The notes beneath the pieces were generated by a model. It saw nothing but the letters and a program-made list of their open reading frames with translations. It was not told the origin of the DNA and ran no database searches. Shown piece by piece: positions 47,944 through 58,462 of a stretch of 64,000 nucleotides of DNA. A program made the position numbers and the translations under genes. Position 1 is the first letter of the stretch; every line of letters starts with the position of its first letter. The DNA is from an uncultured Lachnospiraceae bacterium (lineage in GTDB: Bacteria; Bacillota; Clostridia; Lachnospirales; Lachnospiraceae), in contig CATLGV010000001.1 of assembly GCA_949948735.1 (NCBI GenBank), positions 124,001 to 188,000 of the forward strand, given 5' to 3'.

Positions 47944-49866
47944 TCACGCTGTAATCGCGTTTCCCGTATAAAGCTGATAATATTTGCCCTGCGCCTCAAT
48001 CAGCTCGTCATGCGTACCGCGTTCGATAATCCGTCCCTGCTCCAGCACCATTATGCAGTCGCTGTTCTTGACGGTGGACAGGCGGTGCGCGATTACGAAG
48101 GTGGTTCTGCCCTTCATCAGCTTATCCATACCGTCCTGCACAATCTTCTCCGTGCGCGTATCAATGGAGCTGGTTGCCTCGTCAAGAATAAGCGCCGGCG
48201 GATCCGCAATCGCGGCCCGCGCAATCGCAAGCAGCTGCCGCTGTCCCTGGCTGAGATTCGCACCGTCTCCTGTCAGCAGCGTATTATAGCCCTCCGGCAG
48301 GCGCTCGATGAAGCCGTGCGCATTGGCCAGCTTCGCCGCGGCAATAACCTCCTCGTCCGTCGCGTCCAGCTTTCCATAACGGATGTTCTCCATAACCGTA
48401 TCCGTAAAGAGATGCGTATCCTGCAGCACAATCCCCAATGAGCGGCGCAAATCCGCCTTCTTGATCTTATTGACATTGATACCGTCATACCGGATTTTAC
48501 CGTCCTGAATGTCATAAAAGCGGTTAATCAGATTGGTTATCGTCGTCTTACCGGCGCCGGTAGACCCGACAAAAGCAATCTTCTGGCCGGGCTGCGCATA
48601 CATGACGATATTGTGAAGAACGATTTTCTCATCACTATAGCCAAAGTCCACGTCATCAAACTCCACCATGCCTTCCTGACGCTGGTAGGTCGTCGTATCG
48701 CTGTCCTTATGATAGTGCTTCCACGCCCACATGCCGGTATGCTTTGGCGTCTCGCGGAGCTCTCCGTTTACCTCCTCCGCGTTCACAAGCGTAACATAGC
48801 CGTTGTCCGCCTCCGGCTCCTCGTCAATCAGCTTAAAGACTCTGTCTGCGCCGGCCAGTGCCATTACTATAGAATTGAACTGCATGCTGACCTGATTAAT
48901 CGGCATGTTAAAGCTCTTGTTGAAGGACAGGAAGCTTGCAAGTCCGCCGAGCGTCAAGCCGGTAATATTGCCAAGCGCCAGCATGCCGCCGACAGTCGCG
49001 CATACCACATAGCTCAGGTTGCCGAGCTGCGCATTGATGGGCCCCAGCATATTGCCGAACTGGTTCGCATTGTACGCACTGTCAAAAAGCTCGTCGTTGA
49101 GCTCATTGAAGCGCTTCATGCTCTCCTCCTCATGGCAGAACACCTTGACCACCTTCTGCCCCTCCATCATCTCCTCTATATAGCCGTTGACCGCGCCCAG
49201 CGCCTTCTGCTGCGCGATGAAATATCTTCCCGAAAGCCCTGTTGCCTTCTTGGTCACAAACAGCATGAGCGATACCATAACCAGCGTAACCACCGTCAGC
49301 GGAATGCTGAGCACAAGCATGCTGACAAAAACGCTGATAATCGTAATCGCACTGTTCAGACACTGCGGAAGACTCTGGCTGATCATCTGGCGCAGCGTAT
49401 CAATATCATTGGTATAGCAGGACATAATGTCTCCGTGCGCATGTGTGTCAAAATATTTAATCGGAAGCGATTCCATCTTTTGAAACATTTCATTCCGGAT
49501 ATTTCTCATGGTTCCCTGGCTGACATTGATCATAATCCTGTTATAGGAATACGCTGACAGCGCTCCTATCGCATAGAAGCACGCCACCCGCGCGATTGCA
49601 TGCGCAAGCCCCGAAAAATCAGGATTCGCGCTGCCAAGCAGCGGCGTAATATAGCCGTCAATCAGCGTCTGCATAAATAAGGTTCCCTGCACATTGGCAA
49701 GTACGCCCACAAAAATACATATTACAACAATAATAACATGTGGTGTGTAATTCTTAAGTACATATCCTATCAGCCGTTTAAACAGCTTGCCGGGATTCTC
49801 GATTTTAGGCTTGGGCCCGCCGCGTCTTGGCCCGCCATGCCCCTTGGGCATTCCCTGTCCTGCCAT
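47944..49866 (-). CDS. ABC transporter, fused permease/ATP-binding
   Basis: FVGSTGAGKTTITNLINRFYD, LSQGQRQLLAIARA, LILDEATSSID. Confidence 0.93.
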   Translation of the reverse strand: MAGQGMPKGHGGPRRGGPKPKIENPGKLFKRLIGYVLKNYTPHVIIVVICIFVGVLANVQGTLFMQTLIDGYITPLLGSANPDFSGLAHAIARVACFYAIGALSAYSYNRIMINVSQGTMRNIRNEMFQKMESLPIKYFDTHAHGDIMSCYTNDIDTLRQMISQSLPQCLNSAITIISVFVSMLVLSIPLTVVTLVMVSLMLFVTKKATGLSGRYFIAQQKALGAVNGYIEEMMEGQKVVKVFCHEEESMKRFNELNDELFDSAYNANQFGNMLGPINAQLGNLSYVVCATVGGMLALGNITGLTLGGLASFLSFNKSFNMPINQVSMQFNSIVMALAGADRVFKLIDEEPEADNGYVTLVNAEEVNGELRETPKHTGMWAWKHYHKDSDTTTYQRQEGMVEFDDVDFGYSDEKIVLHNIVMYAQPGQKIAFVGSTGAGKTTITNLINRFYDIQDGKIRYDGINVNKIKKADLRRSLGIVLQDTHLFTDTVMENIRYGKLDATDEEVIAAAKLANAHGFIERLPEGYNTLLTGDGANLSQGQRQLLAIARAAIADPPALILDEATSSIDTRTEKIVQDGMDKLMKGRTTFVIAHRLSTVKNSDCIMVLEQGRIIERGTHDELIEAQGKYYQLYTGNAITA

Positions 49867-51614
49867 TACTGGTCACCTCCGTTTTCGTCAAAGTCCGCAT
49901 TGCCGCCCGTCTGCGATTCGTAAACCTCTCGGTAAATATCGCTGGTTTCAAGCAGCTCGTCATGGGTTCCGAACGCCGCTACCTGGCCGTTGTCCATTAC
50001 TATAATTCTGTCGGCGTTCTGTACGCTGCTGATTCTCTGTGCGATAATCAGCTTTGTCGTATCCGGAATCTCCTCCGCAAACGCCTTGCGAATCTTTGCA
50101 TCCGTCGCGGTGTCCACCGCGCTGGTGCTGTCATCCAGAATCAATATCTTCGGCTTTTTCAGCAGCGCCCGCGCAATGCAAAGCCGCTGCTTTTGTCCGC
50201 CCGACACGTTCGTACCGCCCTGCTCTATATAGGTATTGTACTTATCCGGCATTCTCTGTATAAATTCGTCCGCACAGGCAAGCCGGCATGCCCTGACGCA
50301 TTCCTCCTCGGTGGCCTCAAGATCTCCCCACCGCAGGTTTTCCAGAATTGTCCCGCTGAACAAAACGTTTTTCTGCAGCACGACCGCAACCTGATTGCGC
50401 AGCGCCTCCATATCGTAGCTGCGCACGTCAATCCCGCCCACAAGCAGCTCTCCCGCCGTTACATCGTACAGACGGCTGATCAGATTCACGAGGCTTGACT
50501 TCGCACTGCCGGTACCGCCGATAATGCCGATGGTTTCTCCCGATTGAATGTCTAGGTTAATGTTTTTCAGCACCGGCTTTCCTGCCTTATGATATGCAAA
50601 ATCCACATTGCGGAAGCAAATGCTGCCGTCTGGAAGCGCTTTGACAGGCTCCTTGGGGTTCTCGAGATCGGATTTCTCCTCCAATACCTCCGCAATTCGC
50701 TTCGCGCTTGCATAGCTCATCGTCAGCATAACAAATATCATGGATACCATCATCAGGCTCATCAGGATATTCATACAATAGGTCAAAAGACTCATCATCT
50801 CTCCGGTAGTCAGGCCGCCTGCGACAATCATCTTTGCGCCCAGCCATGATATCAGGAGAATACATGTATATACCGTCGCCTGCATAAGCGGCATATTGAT
50901 GACTACCAGCTTCTCCGCACGCAGGAACATATTATATATATTGGCGTTGGCCCTGGCAAATTTATCGGTCTCGTGCTCCTCGCGCACATAAGCCTTCACC
51001 ACGCGTATCGCGGATACGTTCTCCTGCACGCTCGCGTTCAACGCGTCATATTTTTCAAAAACCTGACGGAAATGCTTCGTAGCCCGCGGAATAATCAGAC
51101 CGATGCAGCACCCAAGAAAAACAACCGCTATTAAATAAATCGACGCAAGGCGCGCATTGATGGAAAACGCCATAAACATCGCAATAATCATGGACGCCGG
51201 CGCGCGCATCGCCATCCGGAGTATCATCTGATAGGCGTTCTGAATATTCGTGACATCCGTCGTAAGTCTGGTAATCAGGCTGGACGTGGAATACTTGTCA
51301 ATATTTGCAAACGAATAGGTCTGAATATTCTCAAACATGGCCTTTCTCAGATTCCGCGCAAATCCCGTTGATGCCCGTGCGCCGTATTTTGCCCCCATCA
51401 GTCCCGCCCACAGACCGATAAGCGCCGTCACAATCATGCATCCTCCGACCTTGTAAATATGATTCAGATTTCCCGCATTTACACCGTCGTCAATAATGGA
51501 CGCCATCATCAACGGTATAACCATCTCCATAATGACCTCCAGAATCATAAATACGGGTGTAAGTATGGAATCCTTCTTAAATTCCTTAATCTGTGCGCCT
51601 AATACTTTTAGCAT
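49866..51614 (-). CDS. ABC transporter, fused permease/ATP-binding (heterodimer partner)
   Basis: IIGGTGSAKSSLVNLISRLYD, VSGGQKQRLCIARALL, LILDDSTSAVD. Confidence 0.93.
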   Translation of the reverse strand: MLKVLGAQIKEFKKDSILTPVFMILEVIMEMVIPLMMASIIDDGVNAGNLNHIYKVGGCMIVTALIGLWAGLMGAKYGARASTGFARNLRKAMFENIQTYSFANIDKYSTSSLITRLTTDVTNIQNAYQMILRMAMRAPASMIIAMFMAFSINARLASIYLIAVVFLGCCIGLIIPRATKHFRQVFEKYDALNASVQENVSAIRVVKAYVREEHETDKFARANANIYNMFLRAEKLVVINMPLMQATVYTCILLISWLGAKMIVAGGLTTGEMMSLLTYCMNILMSLMMVSMIFVMLTMSYASAKRIAEVLEEKSDLENPKEPVKALPDGSICFRNVDFAYHKAGKPVLKNINLDIQSGETIGIIGGTGSAKSSLVNLISRLYDVTAGELLVGGIDVRSYDMEALRNQVAVVLQKNVLFSGTILENLRWGDLEATEEECVRACRLACADEFIQRMPDKYNTYIEQGGTNVSGGQKQRLCIARALLKKPKILILDDSTSAVDTATDAKIRKAFAEEIPDTTKLIIAQRISSVQNADRIIVMDNGQVAAFGTHDELLETSDIYREVYESQTGGNADFDENGGDQ

Positions 51615-51637
51615 GTTTTCACCCTTTCTTCCATATT

Positions 51638-52099
51638 TTATAATTTATCCAGGTTTTCCCTTATTTTCCGGGCAACCTTGTAAAATATCTCCAAATCCTG
51701 CGGGTCAATATCCGCCGCGATGCACGCTTCCATTTTATCAATCATTTCGCGCGTCCGCACAGCGATCTCCCTTCCCTGCGCCGTCAGAACAATCTTCTTT
51801 AATCTGGCGTCGCCGTCGACGGCCTCCCTGCTGATATAACCCTTCTTTTCCATAAGCTGCAGAATATTTGTCACTGTGGAACGCCGAATGTTAAATTCCG
51901 ACTCAATGGTTTTCTGGTAAATGCTCCTGTCCTCGTTATCACGAAGGTATCCCATTATCCATCCATGCATCATGGTAACCTCGTCAAAATCCGCGTCTAT
52001 GCCAAATCTGATAAACTTCTGCTTAAAAGTAGTATGAAGCATCCGGATGATATGTCCAATCCGCCGCTCCCTGCATTCCTTAGTCCCGCCCTCGTCCAT
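51638..52099 (-). CDS. MarR family transcriptional regulator
   Basis: IESEFNIRRSTVTNILQLMEKKGYISREAVDGDARLKKIVLT; heads the ABC operon. Confidence 0.9.
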   Translation of the reverse strand: MDEGGTKECRERRIGHIIRMLHTTFKQKFIRFGIDADFDEVTMMHGWIMGYLRDNEDRSIYQKTIESEFNIRRSTVTNILQLMEKKGYISREAVDGDARLKKIVLTAQGREIAVRTREMIDKMEACIAADIDPQDLEIFYKVARKIRENLDKL

Positions 52100-52282
52100 A
52101 ACTGCCCCCGTCTGCACCTTGCATGCAGTATTCCGCTTTGAAACTTATTTATTGTTCATCCGCAAACAATCCACGTATGGACAATCCACCAATGAACTGT
52201 TCGTGTGCTAACATTTTACACGCATCTTTTTCACAAGTCAATCACAATTTTTATTGTTTATCTTTTTTTCACTTTTGATTCT

Positions 52283-52801
52283 CTAAAACTTTCTAAGCTC
52301 GATCGAATCATCGTCCGGCGTGTTTTCAACCGCCTTTATCTCGACATCATAGCCAAAGCTGTCGTTTACCTGCACATGCACCCTGTCCCCGCGTTTGTGT
52401 CCTGTCAGCGCCTTCGCAATGGGTGATTCGATACTGATAAGTCCCTGCAGCGGATTATTGCGGACTGTCGTAACCAGCCTGTACCGCTCTGTAGTGCCGT
52501 CCTCCACAAACAGCACCTCCACCGTCTTGTTCAGTCCGACTTCATCCTCCTTACTGTCGTCCTCAATAATAACAGCCGTTTTTATCATTCTTTCCAGATA
52601 CCGGATACGGCTCTCATTTTGGTTTTTATATTTTTTGGCCGCATGGTACTCAAAGTTCTCGCTCAGATCCCCCTGCGCCCGCGCCTCCTTTACGGCCTCC
52701 AGCGCTTCCCTGCGGATTACCAGCTTCCTGTGCTCGATCTCCTCTTCCATTTTCTTAATATCGTTGCGTGTCAGTCTGTCGTTCATCTCATATTTCCCCA
52801 T
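52283..52801 (-). CDS. GreA/GreB family transcription elongation factor
   Basis: EAVKEARAQGDLSENFEYHAAKKYKNQNESRIRYLERMI, IESPIAKALTGHKRGD. Confidence 0.92.
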   Translation of the reverse strand: MGKYEMNDRLTRNDIKKMEEEIEHRKLVIRREALEAVKEARAQGDLSENFEYHAAKKYKNQNESRIRYLERMIKTAVIIEDDSKEDEVGLNKTVEVLFVEDGTTERYRLVTTVRNNPLQGLISIESPIAKALTGHKRGDRVHVQVNDSFGYDVEIKAVENTPDDDSIELRKF

Positions 52802-52940
52802 TCTTGATTTTAAACCGGAGCAGTCCGGTTTTTGGTATTCCCCTGCGTGAGAAAAGCACCTATCCGTGATAGATGCTTTTCAAAGTCAATGCTGTATTCC
52901 TGTATATGATATTGGGCAAAAGCCTTCATCTGTTCTGCAG

Positions 52941-54263
52941 CTATTTTGCCGCCTTCCCCGACGGTTTTACAAGGAACAGGCTCAGCAGCAGCGCGATCAC
53001 ATAGAGCACAATCGTCGCATACAACACGCACTGATAACCGGTCGGATTCACCATAACGCCGTGAGACTCCACTTCCTGGCCGAAATGCTGCACAATCCAG
53101 TTCGCCATCTGATTACCGGTCAGGCCGGCAAAGCCCCATGCCGACAGCGTAATGCCATGTATCGCACTGATACTTCCCATACCGTAGTGGTCGGAAAGCA
53201 GTGTCGGCACATTGGAAAAGCCGCCGCCGTACCCTGCGTTTACAACAAAAATCAATCCCAGAACAAGGATGATCAGAAGGGTATTGCCCTCTCCATTTTT
53301 GATACCACCCGTTATCATTACCAGCGCCGTAAATGCAATTGACAAAATGAAAATAATCTTATAAACGGTATTCCTGTCCTTCATCGTGTCCGCCCAAGCC
53401 GAAAAGCCAAGACGCCCGCCCGCATTAAATATCGCAGATACCGTTGAAAGGATGCCTGCAAAGCTCGCAAGGCCGATACACTTGATAATCATCTTCTCCT
53501 GTGAAATCAGCGCAAGACCGCAGGTAATGTTAATGTAGAACATCAGCCAGATGCCGACGTAGTTCGCAATCGGCTTCGTCTTAATCACGGACATAATGCT
53601 CTGTTTTGCCTCCTTGGACTGCGGCTCATGCCAGTCGTCCGGCTTCTTTAAAAGCAGGTGCCCGACAAACATCATTACGAAATAAACCACCGCCAGAATC
53701 CAGAACATCTTATAGATGCCGCCCTCGCCAAGGTTGTCCAGCATCGCCTGCATAATCGGACTTGCAATCGCCTTCGCGGCGCCAAAGCCCGCAACGGCAA
53801 GACCGGTCGCAAGACCCTTTCTGTCCTTGAACCACAGCATCAGCGTCTTAACCGGCGACAGATATCCTGTTCCCAGACCGACGCCCATAATAAAGCCGTA
53901 GCACACATATATCCCGATTAACGCCAGTATATTCCCGCGGTGGGAACCGCCGTAATAGATGAAAAATCCCGTGCCTGCCATACCCGCCGCAAAACAAATC
54001 GTCGCAATCAGGGAAGATTTGTGAATATCCTTCTCAACGATATTACCAAGAAAAGCTGCCGACATTCCAAGGAAGAAAATCGCAAAGCTGAATGCCCACT
54101 CGGTTGCCCCCTTTGAGAACCCGATGTAATCAGCGATTTCCTGGCTGAAAATCGACCAACAATATACCGTACCTATACTGCAATGAAGCAGCAATGCGGG
54201 AACTGCCGCGCGAATCCACTTATTGGCGCGCCAACCCTTGTTTTCTTTTGCACTTGCCCCCAT
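52941..54263 (-). CDS. OFA-family MFS transporter (oxalate/formate antiporter-like)
   Basis: LLLHCSIGTVYCWSIFSQEIADYIGFSKGATEWAFSFAIFFLGMSAAF. Confidence 0.9.
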   Translation of the reverse strand: MGASAKENKGWRANKWIRAAVPALLLHCSIGTVYCWSIFSQEIADYIGFSKGATEWAFSFAIFFLGMSAAFLGNIVEKDIHKSSLIATICFAAGMAGTGFFIYYGGSHRGNILALIGIYVCYGFIMGVGLGTGYLSPVKTLMLWFKDRKGLATGLAVAGFGAAKAIASPIMQAMLDNLGEGGIYKMFWILAVVYFVMMFVGHLLLKKPDDWHEPQSKEAKQSIMSVIKTKPIANYVGIWLMFYINITCGLALISQEKMIIKCIGLASFAGILSTVSAIFNAGGRLGFSAWADTMKDRNTVYKIIFILSIAFTALVMITGGIKNGEGNTLLIILVLGLIFVVNAGYGGGFSNVPTLLSDHYGMGSISAIHGITLSAWGFAGLTGNQMANWIVQHFGQEVESHGVMVNPTGYQCVLYATIVLYVIALLLSLFLVKPSGKAAK

Positions 54264-54464
54264 TCTTACTAACCTCCATACCTTATTTTGGCAAAAGCCT
54301 ACCTTTACTATCTTACACCAAAACTTTTTAAATTTCAATCTTTTCTTCATTATATTCCGTTTGCCGCGCCCCCTTGCAGCTATTGAAATAATAAATTGAT
54401 TTGTATATAATTATGATAGCAGACAAACATCCTCTGCGGACTTTTCCAAAAGGAGTTTACGGCA

Positions 54465-55466
54465 ATGGTTACAATCAAGGATATCGCAAACCGGCTTGGC
54501 ATCGCCCCCAGCACTGTCTCCAAAGGGCTTAACGACGCCAATGACATCAGCCCTGATTTGAAAAAGCTTGTGCTTGACACCGCAATTGAAATGGGCTATG
54601 TCACCAAGAAAATGAAAAAAGAGACGCATAAACGGCTTTGCCTGTTTATTGAGAATATGCAGTATGAACATCCGCAGGACTTTGGCTTTGACATTATCCT
54701 GGGCTTCCGCCAGGCAGCGATACGGGACGACTGGGAGGTGCACATCGTCCCGATAACGCCCATTCTGCAGCTGCGCGAGCCTTACGACAGATACATGATG
54801 CGCAACAACTATCACGGCGGCTTTCTTGTCGGCTTCGCACTCAGGGACCCGTGGATGAATCAGCTTGAAACCACTACAATCCCCACAGTTCTTTTCGATA
54901 ACTGCATCCGGAAAAATCCCAATGTCGCATATATCGGGACGGACAGCTTTGAGGGGATTGACATCGCCATCGAGCACCTTATTGCACTCGGACACACAAA
55001 AATAGCCCTGCTCAACGGTTCCCCCGACTCCATGATTACTACAGACCGCTACAACGCGTACGTCAGCAGCATGCAGAGTCATGGCCTTCCCGTCGACGAG
55101 AGCCTGGTTGCGCATGGCCATTATGTTGAAGAAAGCGCCAAATACCATACCGCCTCTTTGATTAAAAGCGGCGCAACCGCCATCCTTTGCGGCAATGACC
55201 TGCTGGCCATCGGCGTCATAAAGGAATGCCGGCGGATGCATGTAAAGCTTCCGCAGGAGCTAAGCGTTATCGGCTTTGACAATATCCCGGCCGCGGAGAC
55301 AATTTCCCCCGCGCTCACCACGATCAGCCAGGACCGGGTTGATTTGGGCCGCAATTCCTTTGCCGCGCTTTACTGGCTGATTGCAAAGGTCCCCATCTCC
55401 AAATCCCTGCTGCGGCCGGAGCTGATTGTCCGTGAAAGCACCGCTCAGGTGCGTACAAGCTTATGA
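54465..55466 (+). CDS. LacI family transcriptional regulator
   Basis: MVTIKDIANRLGIAPSTVSKGLNDANDIS; periplasmic-binding-like C-terminal domain. Confidence 0.95.
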   Translation: MVTIKDIANRLGIAPSTVSKGLNDANDISPDLKKLVLDTAIEMGYVTKKMKKETHKRLCLFIENMQYEHPQDFGFDIILGFRQAAIRDDWEVHIVPITPILQLREPYDRYMMRNNYHGGFLVGFALRDPWMNQLETTTIPTVLFDNCIRKNPNVAYIGTDSFEGIDIAIEHLIALGHTKIALLNGSPDSMITTDRYNAYVSSMQSHGLPVDESLVAHGHYVEESAKYHTASLIKSGATAILCGNDLLAIGVIKECRRMHVKLPQELSVIGFDNIPAAETISPALTTISQDRVDLGRNSFAALYWLIAKVPISKSLLRPELIVRESTAQVRTSL

Positions 55467-56719
55467 TAAATGTCAAAGCAGTCAAAGGTTGCAAAATAAT
55501 CTCCGGGTGTTTCCGCGCGCCGAATCAGCTGCACGGTGCCGTCCTCCCTGAGCAGAAGCTCCGCGGACTTCAGCTTTCCGTTGTAATTGTATCCCATGGA
55601 GAAGCCGTGCGCGCCGGTATCATGGATTGCCAGATAATCGCCCTTATCTATCGCGGGAAGCATTCTGTCAATCGCAAACTTGTCGTTATTCTCACATAGC
55701 GATCCTGTCACGTCGTATTTATGGTCGCAGGGCTCGTTCTCTTTTCCAAGCACCGTAATATGATGATACGCGCCGTACATTGCCGGCCGCATCAGGTTTA
55801 CCGCACACGCGTCAACGCCGATATATTCCTTGTGCGTATGCTTCTCATGGATGGCCTTTGTAATCAGATGCCCGTAAGGCGCCATCATAAAACGTCCCAG
55901 CTCCGTATAAATCGCCACGTCTCCCATGCCGGCGGAAACCAGCACTTCCTCATAAACCCTGCGCACCTGATCGCCGATTTGAGCAATGTCATTCGCCTCC
56001 TGCTCCGGCCTGTACGGAACGCCGATACCGCCGGAAAGATTAATAAAGCGGATATGCGCGCCAGTCTCGTCTCTTAATTGAACCGCCGTTTCAAACAGGG
56101 TTTTCGCGAGCGTCGGATAATATTCATTCGTCACCGTATTGCTTGCAAGGAATGCGTGAATGCCAAAATTCTTTACGCCCTTTTCCTTTAAAATCCGGAA
56201 GCCCTCAAAGAGCTGCTCCGTCGTAAAGCCATATTTCGCGTCTCCGGGATTATCCATGATATTGTTGCTGATCTTGAATACCCCGCCCGGATTATAGCGG
56301 CAGGAAATCGTCTCCGGCAGTGTGCCGATTGTCTTTTCCAGAAAATCAATATGCGTAAAATCATCCAGATTAATAGTTGCGCCGATTTTGTGCGCGTAGG
56401 CAAACTCCTCCGCAGGGGTATCGTTTGACGAAAACATGATGTCCTCTCCCGCCATCCCCATAGCATGGCTGAGCATGAGCTCCGTCATGGACGAGCAGTC
56501 GCAGCCGCAGCCGTATTCCCGCAGAATATCAATCAAAAACGGATTGGGCGTCGCCTTCACCGCAAAATATTCCTTAAAGCCCGCATTCCACGAAAAGGCC
56601 TCCTTCACCGCCCTTGCGTTTGCCCGAATGCCCTTCTCGTCATAAATATGGAAGGGAGTGGGATAAGTCTTTACAATCTCCTCAATCTGCTCCCTGGTGA
56701 CAAATGCTTTCTTTTCCAT
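55445..56719 (-). CDS. lysA: Diaminopimelate decarboxylase-like PLP enzyme
   Basis: YFAVKATPNPFLIDILREYGCGCDCSSMTEL, INLSGGIGVPYRPEQ, GVDACAVNLMRPAMYGAYHHI. Confidence 0.88.
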   Translation of the reverse strand: MEKKAFVTREQIEEIVKTYPTPFHIYDEKGIRANARAVKEAFSWNAGFKEYFAVKATPNPFLIDILREYGCGCDCSSMTELMLSHAMGMAGEDIMFSSNDTPAEEFAYAHKIGATINLDDFTHIDFLEKTIGTLPETISCRYNPGGVFKISNNIMDNPGDAKYGFTTEQLFEGFRILKEKGVKNFGIHAFLASNTVTNEYYPTLAKTLFETAVQLRDETGAHIRFINLSGGIGVPYRPEQEANDIAQIGDQVRRVYEEVLVSAGMGDVAIYTELGRFMMAPYGHLITKAIHEKHTHKEYIGVDACAVNLMRPAMYGAYHHITVLGKENEPCDHKYDVTGSLCENNDKFAIDRMLPAIDKGDYLAIHDTGAHGFSMGYNYNGKLKSAELLLREDGTVQLIRRAETPGDYFATFDCFDIYHKLVRT

Positions 56720-57428
56720 CTTCGTTTTTTCCTCCCGTCAACTCAATCAACCGTATTTCGTTTTTCAGCGAATCCTTAAAAACCTTTACAAAATTCTTCT
56801 GCCCGCAGTAGAGGCAGCTGTCCGTATCCGCTCCCGTCATATCGCCGGTAAGCACATACGTGGAGTCCACGATGAACCTTATCTGTCCGTCCTTGTTTCC
56901 CGTAATATACACAATACTGCCCGCAATCTCTTCTTTAAGCGGCTCATCTACCAGCAGGACAAGCTTCTTTCCTGCTGCCGCAAGCGCCTCAAGCGGTCTG
57001 CGCAGCTTCTCCAGATATTTCGCCTCCGCCGCAATATAGGCCCTGTACGCTACCTGCTCCAGCATCGTATAGATTTTATCCATAATATGCTTATGGCTGC
57101 TTATGGTAATATAGCCGTCGCAGGCCGTATCCATCCGCGGAATCTCGCTGACCAGCGTCTGCCGGAGCTGTTCCAGGCGGCGTATTCTGTTCTGGCAGAA
57201 CTCCCCCACCTCCACGGCAATATACTTGTTGGTATCTCCCTCCAGCAGATATGCCGCGCCCTCTTCCACCAGACCTGCCAGAGCGCCGTAGACATTGGAT
57301 CTGGATATTCCGGTCAGCTTCGATACCTCGTACCCCGACAGCGCACTGTTTCTCATCAGGCAAAGATAAATCGACGCCTCCTGTCTGGTAAGTCCGAACT
57401 GCATCAGCCTCTCCGTCCATGCCCCCAT
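56682..57428 (-). CDS. TrmB family transcriptional regulator
   Basis: LMQFGLTRQEASIYLCLMRNSALSGYEVSKLTGISRSNVYGALAGLVEEGAAYLLEG. Confidence 0.88.
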   Translation of the reverse strand: MGAWTERLMQFGLTRQEASIYLCLMRNSALSGYEVSKLTGISRSNVYGALAGLVEEGAAYLLEGDTNKYIAVEVGEFCQNRIRRLEQLRQTLVSEIPRMDTACDGYITISSHKHIMDKIYTMLEQVAYRAYIAAEAKYLEKLRRPLEALAAAGKKLVLLVDEPLKEEIAGSIVYITGNKDGQIRFIVDSTYVLTGDMTGADTDSCLYCGQKNFVKVFKDSLKNEIRLIELTGGKNEDGKESICHQGAD

Positions 57429-57544
57429 AACCGTATTTTCCACCTGTTCCACCGCCCTTTACTGTCCGGTTAGTAGTTCTTATCAGGAACACTATACTAT
57501 GTAATGCTGAAAATGTCAAGCCGTCTTATTTTTTATAATCAAGC

Positions 57545-57573
57545 TTGCCCTCACATAGGTTATTCGATATAAT
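57545..57573 (+). promoter_or_regulatory. Sigma-70 promoter for the SDR gene
   Basis: TTGCCC-17 nt-TATAAT. Confidence 0.65.
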
Positions 57574-57631
57574 AAATGTAATGAATTGGATACCGCAGAC
57601 ACTGTTCAACCACGGAAAGGAAAGAATTGCC

Positions 57632-58393
57632 ATGTCTTTAAAGATGTTCTCATTGGAAGGAAAAACAGCCCTCGTAACAGGCGCCAACACCGGGCTTGGC
57701 CAGGGCATCTGCACCGCCTATGCAGAGGCGGGCGCAAAGGTAATCGGCGTCGCGCGCAGAAGCTGCCAGGAAACCGCAGATAAAATCGCCGCTTTTTCGG
57801 GAAGCTTCACGGAAATCATTGCCGACCTGTCAGATTCGTCCGCCATCCCGCATATTGTAGAGGCTGCCGGCAAGGCCTGCGGCCGCGTCGATATCCTTGT
57901 AAACAACGCCGGCATCATCAAGCGCTGCGACGCCGCCGACGTTACCATGGCGGATTGGGACGCTGTCATCAACATCAACGAAAAAATGGTATTCTTCCTC
58001 TGCCAGGCCTTTGCCAGGGAATGGATTGCCGACAAACGGGGCGGGAAAATCATCAATATCGCCTCCATGCTCAGCTATCAGGGCGGCGTGCGGGTGCCGG
58101 CCTACACGGCAAGCAAAAGCGCCATCATGGGAATCACCAGGGCGCTTGCAAACGAATGGGCGGCCCACGGCATCAACGTCAATGCCATTGCCCCCGGCTA
58201 TATGGCGACAAATAACACCGAAAATCTCCGGAAAGACGACCAGCGCAGCGATGAAATCCTCTCCCGCATTCCCGCCGGCCGCTGGGGAACCCCGGAGGAC
58301 ATCACCGGTGCCGCCGTTTTTCTTGCTTCGGACGCCTCGGCTTATGTACACGGCTTCACCCTCGCCGTTGACGGCGGATGGCTTGCCCGCTAA
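57632..58393 (+). CDS. kduD: SDR oxidoreductase, 2-deoxy-D-gluconate 3-dehydrogenase-like (KduD)
   Basis: MFSLEGKTALVTGANTGLGQGIC, NNAGIIKRCDAADVTMADWDAVININEKMVFFLCQ, YTASKSAIMG. Confidence 0.88.
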   Translation: MSLKMFSLEGKTALVTGANTGLGQGICTAYAEAGAKVIGVARRSCQETADKIAAFSGSFTEIIADLSDSSAIPHIVEAAGKACGRVDILVNNAGIIKRCDAADVTMADWDAVININEKMVFFLCQAFAREWIADKRGGKIINIASMLSYQGGVRVPAYTASKSAIMGITRALANEWAAHGINVNAIAPGYMATNNTENLRKDDQRSDEILSRIPAGRWGTPEDITGAAVFLASDASAYVHGFTLAVDGGWLAR

Positions 58394-58410
58394 ACCATTG
58401 TACTGCCTGT

Positions 58411-58460
58411 GTGAAGCTTCGGTTCTCCTGCGAAACCGCATGAGGGGCGCGAAGCTTCAC
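58411..58460. terminator. Bidirectional stem-loop between convergent kduD and lepB
   Basis: GTGAAGCTTCG...CGAAGCTTCAC, 11-bp perfect arms; no strong U-tract. Confidence 0.5.
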
Positions 58461-58462
58461 CC

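Noticed and set aside
48613-49557. 314-aa plus-strand ORF antisense to the ABC transporter
   Set aside because: Shadow of a canonical ABC exporter
54411-55241. 276-aa minus-strand ORF antisense to LacI
   Set aside because: LacI HTH and PBP domain clearly lie on the plus strand
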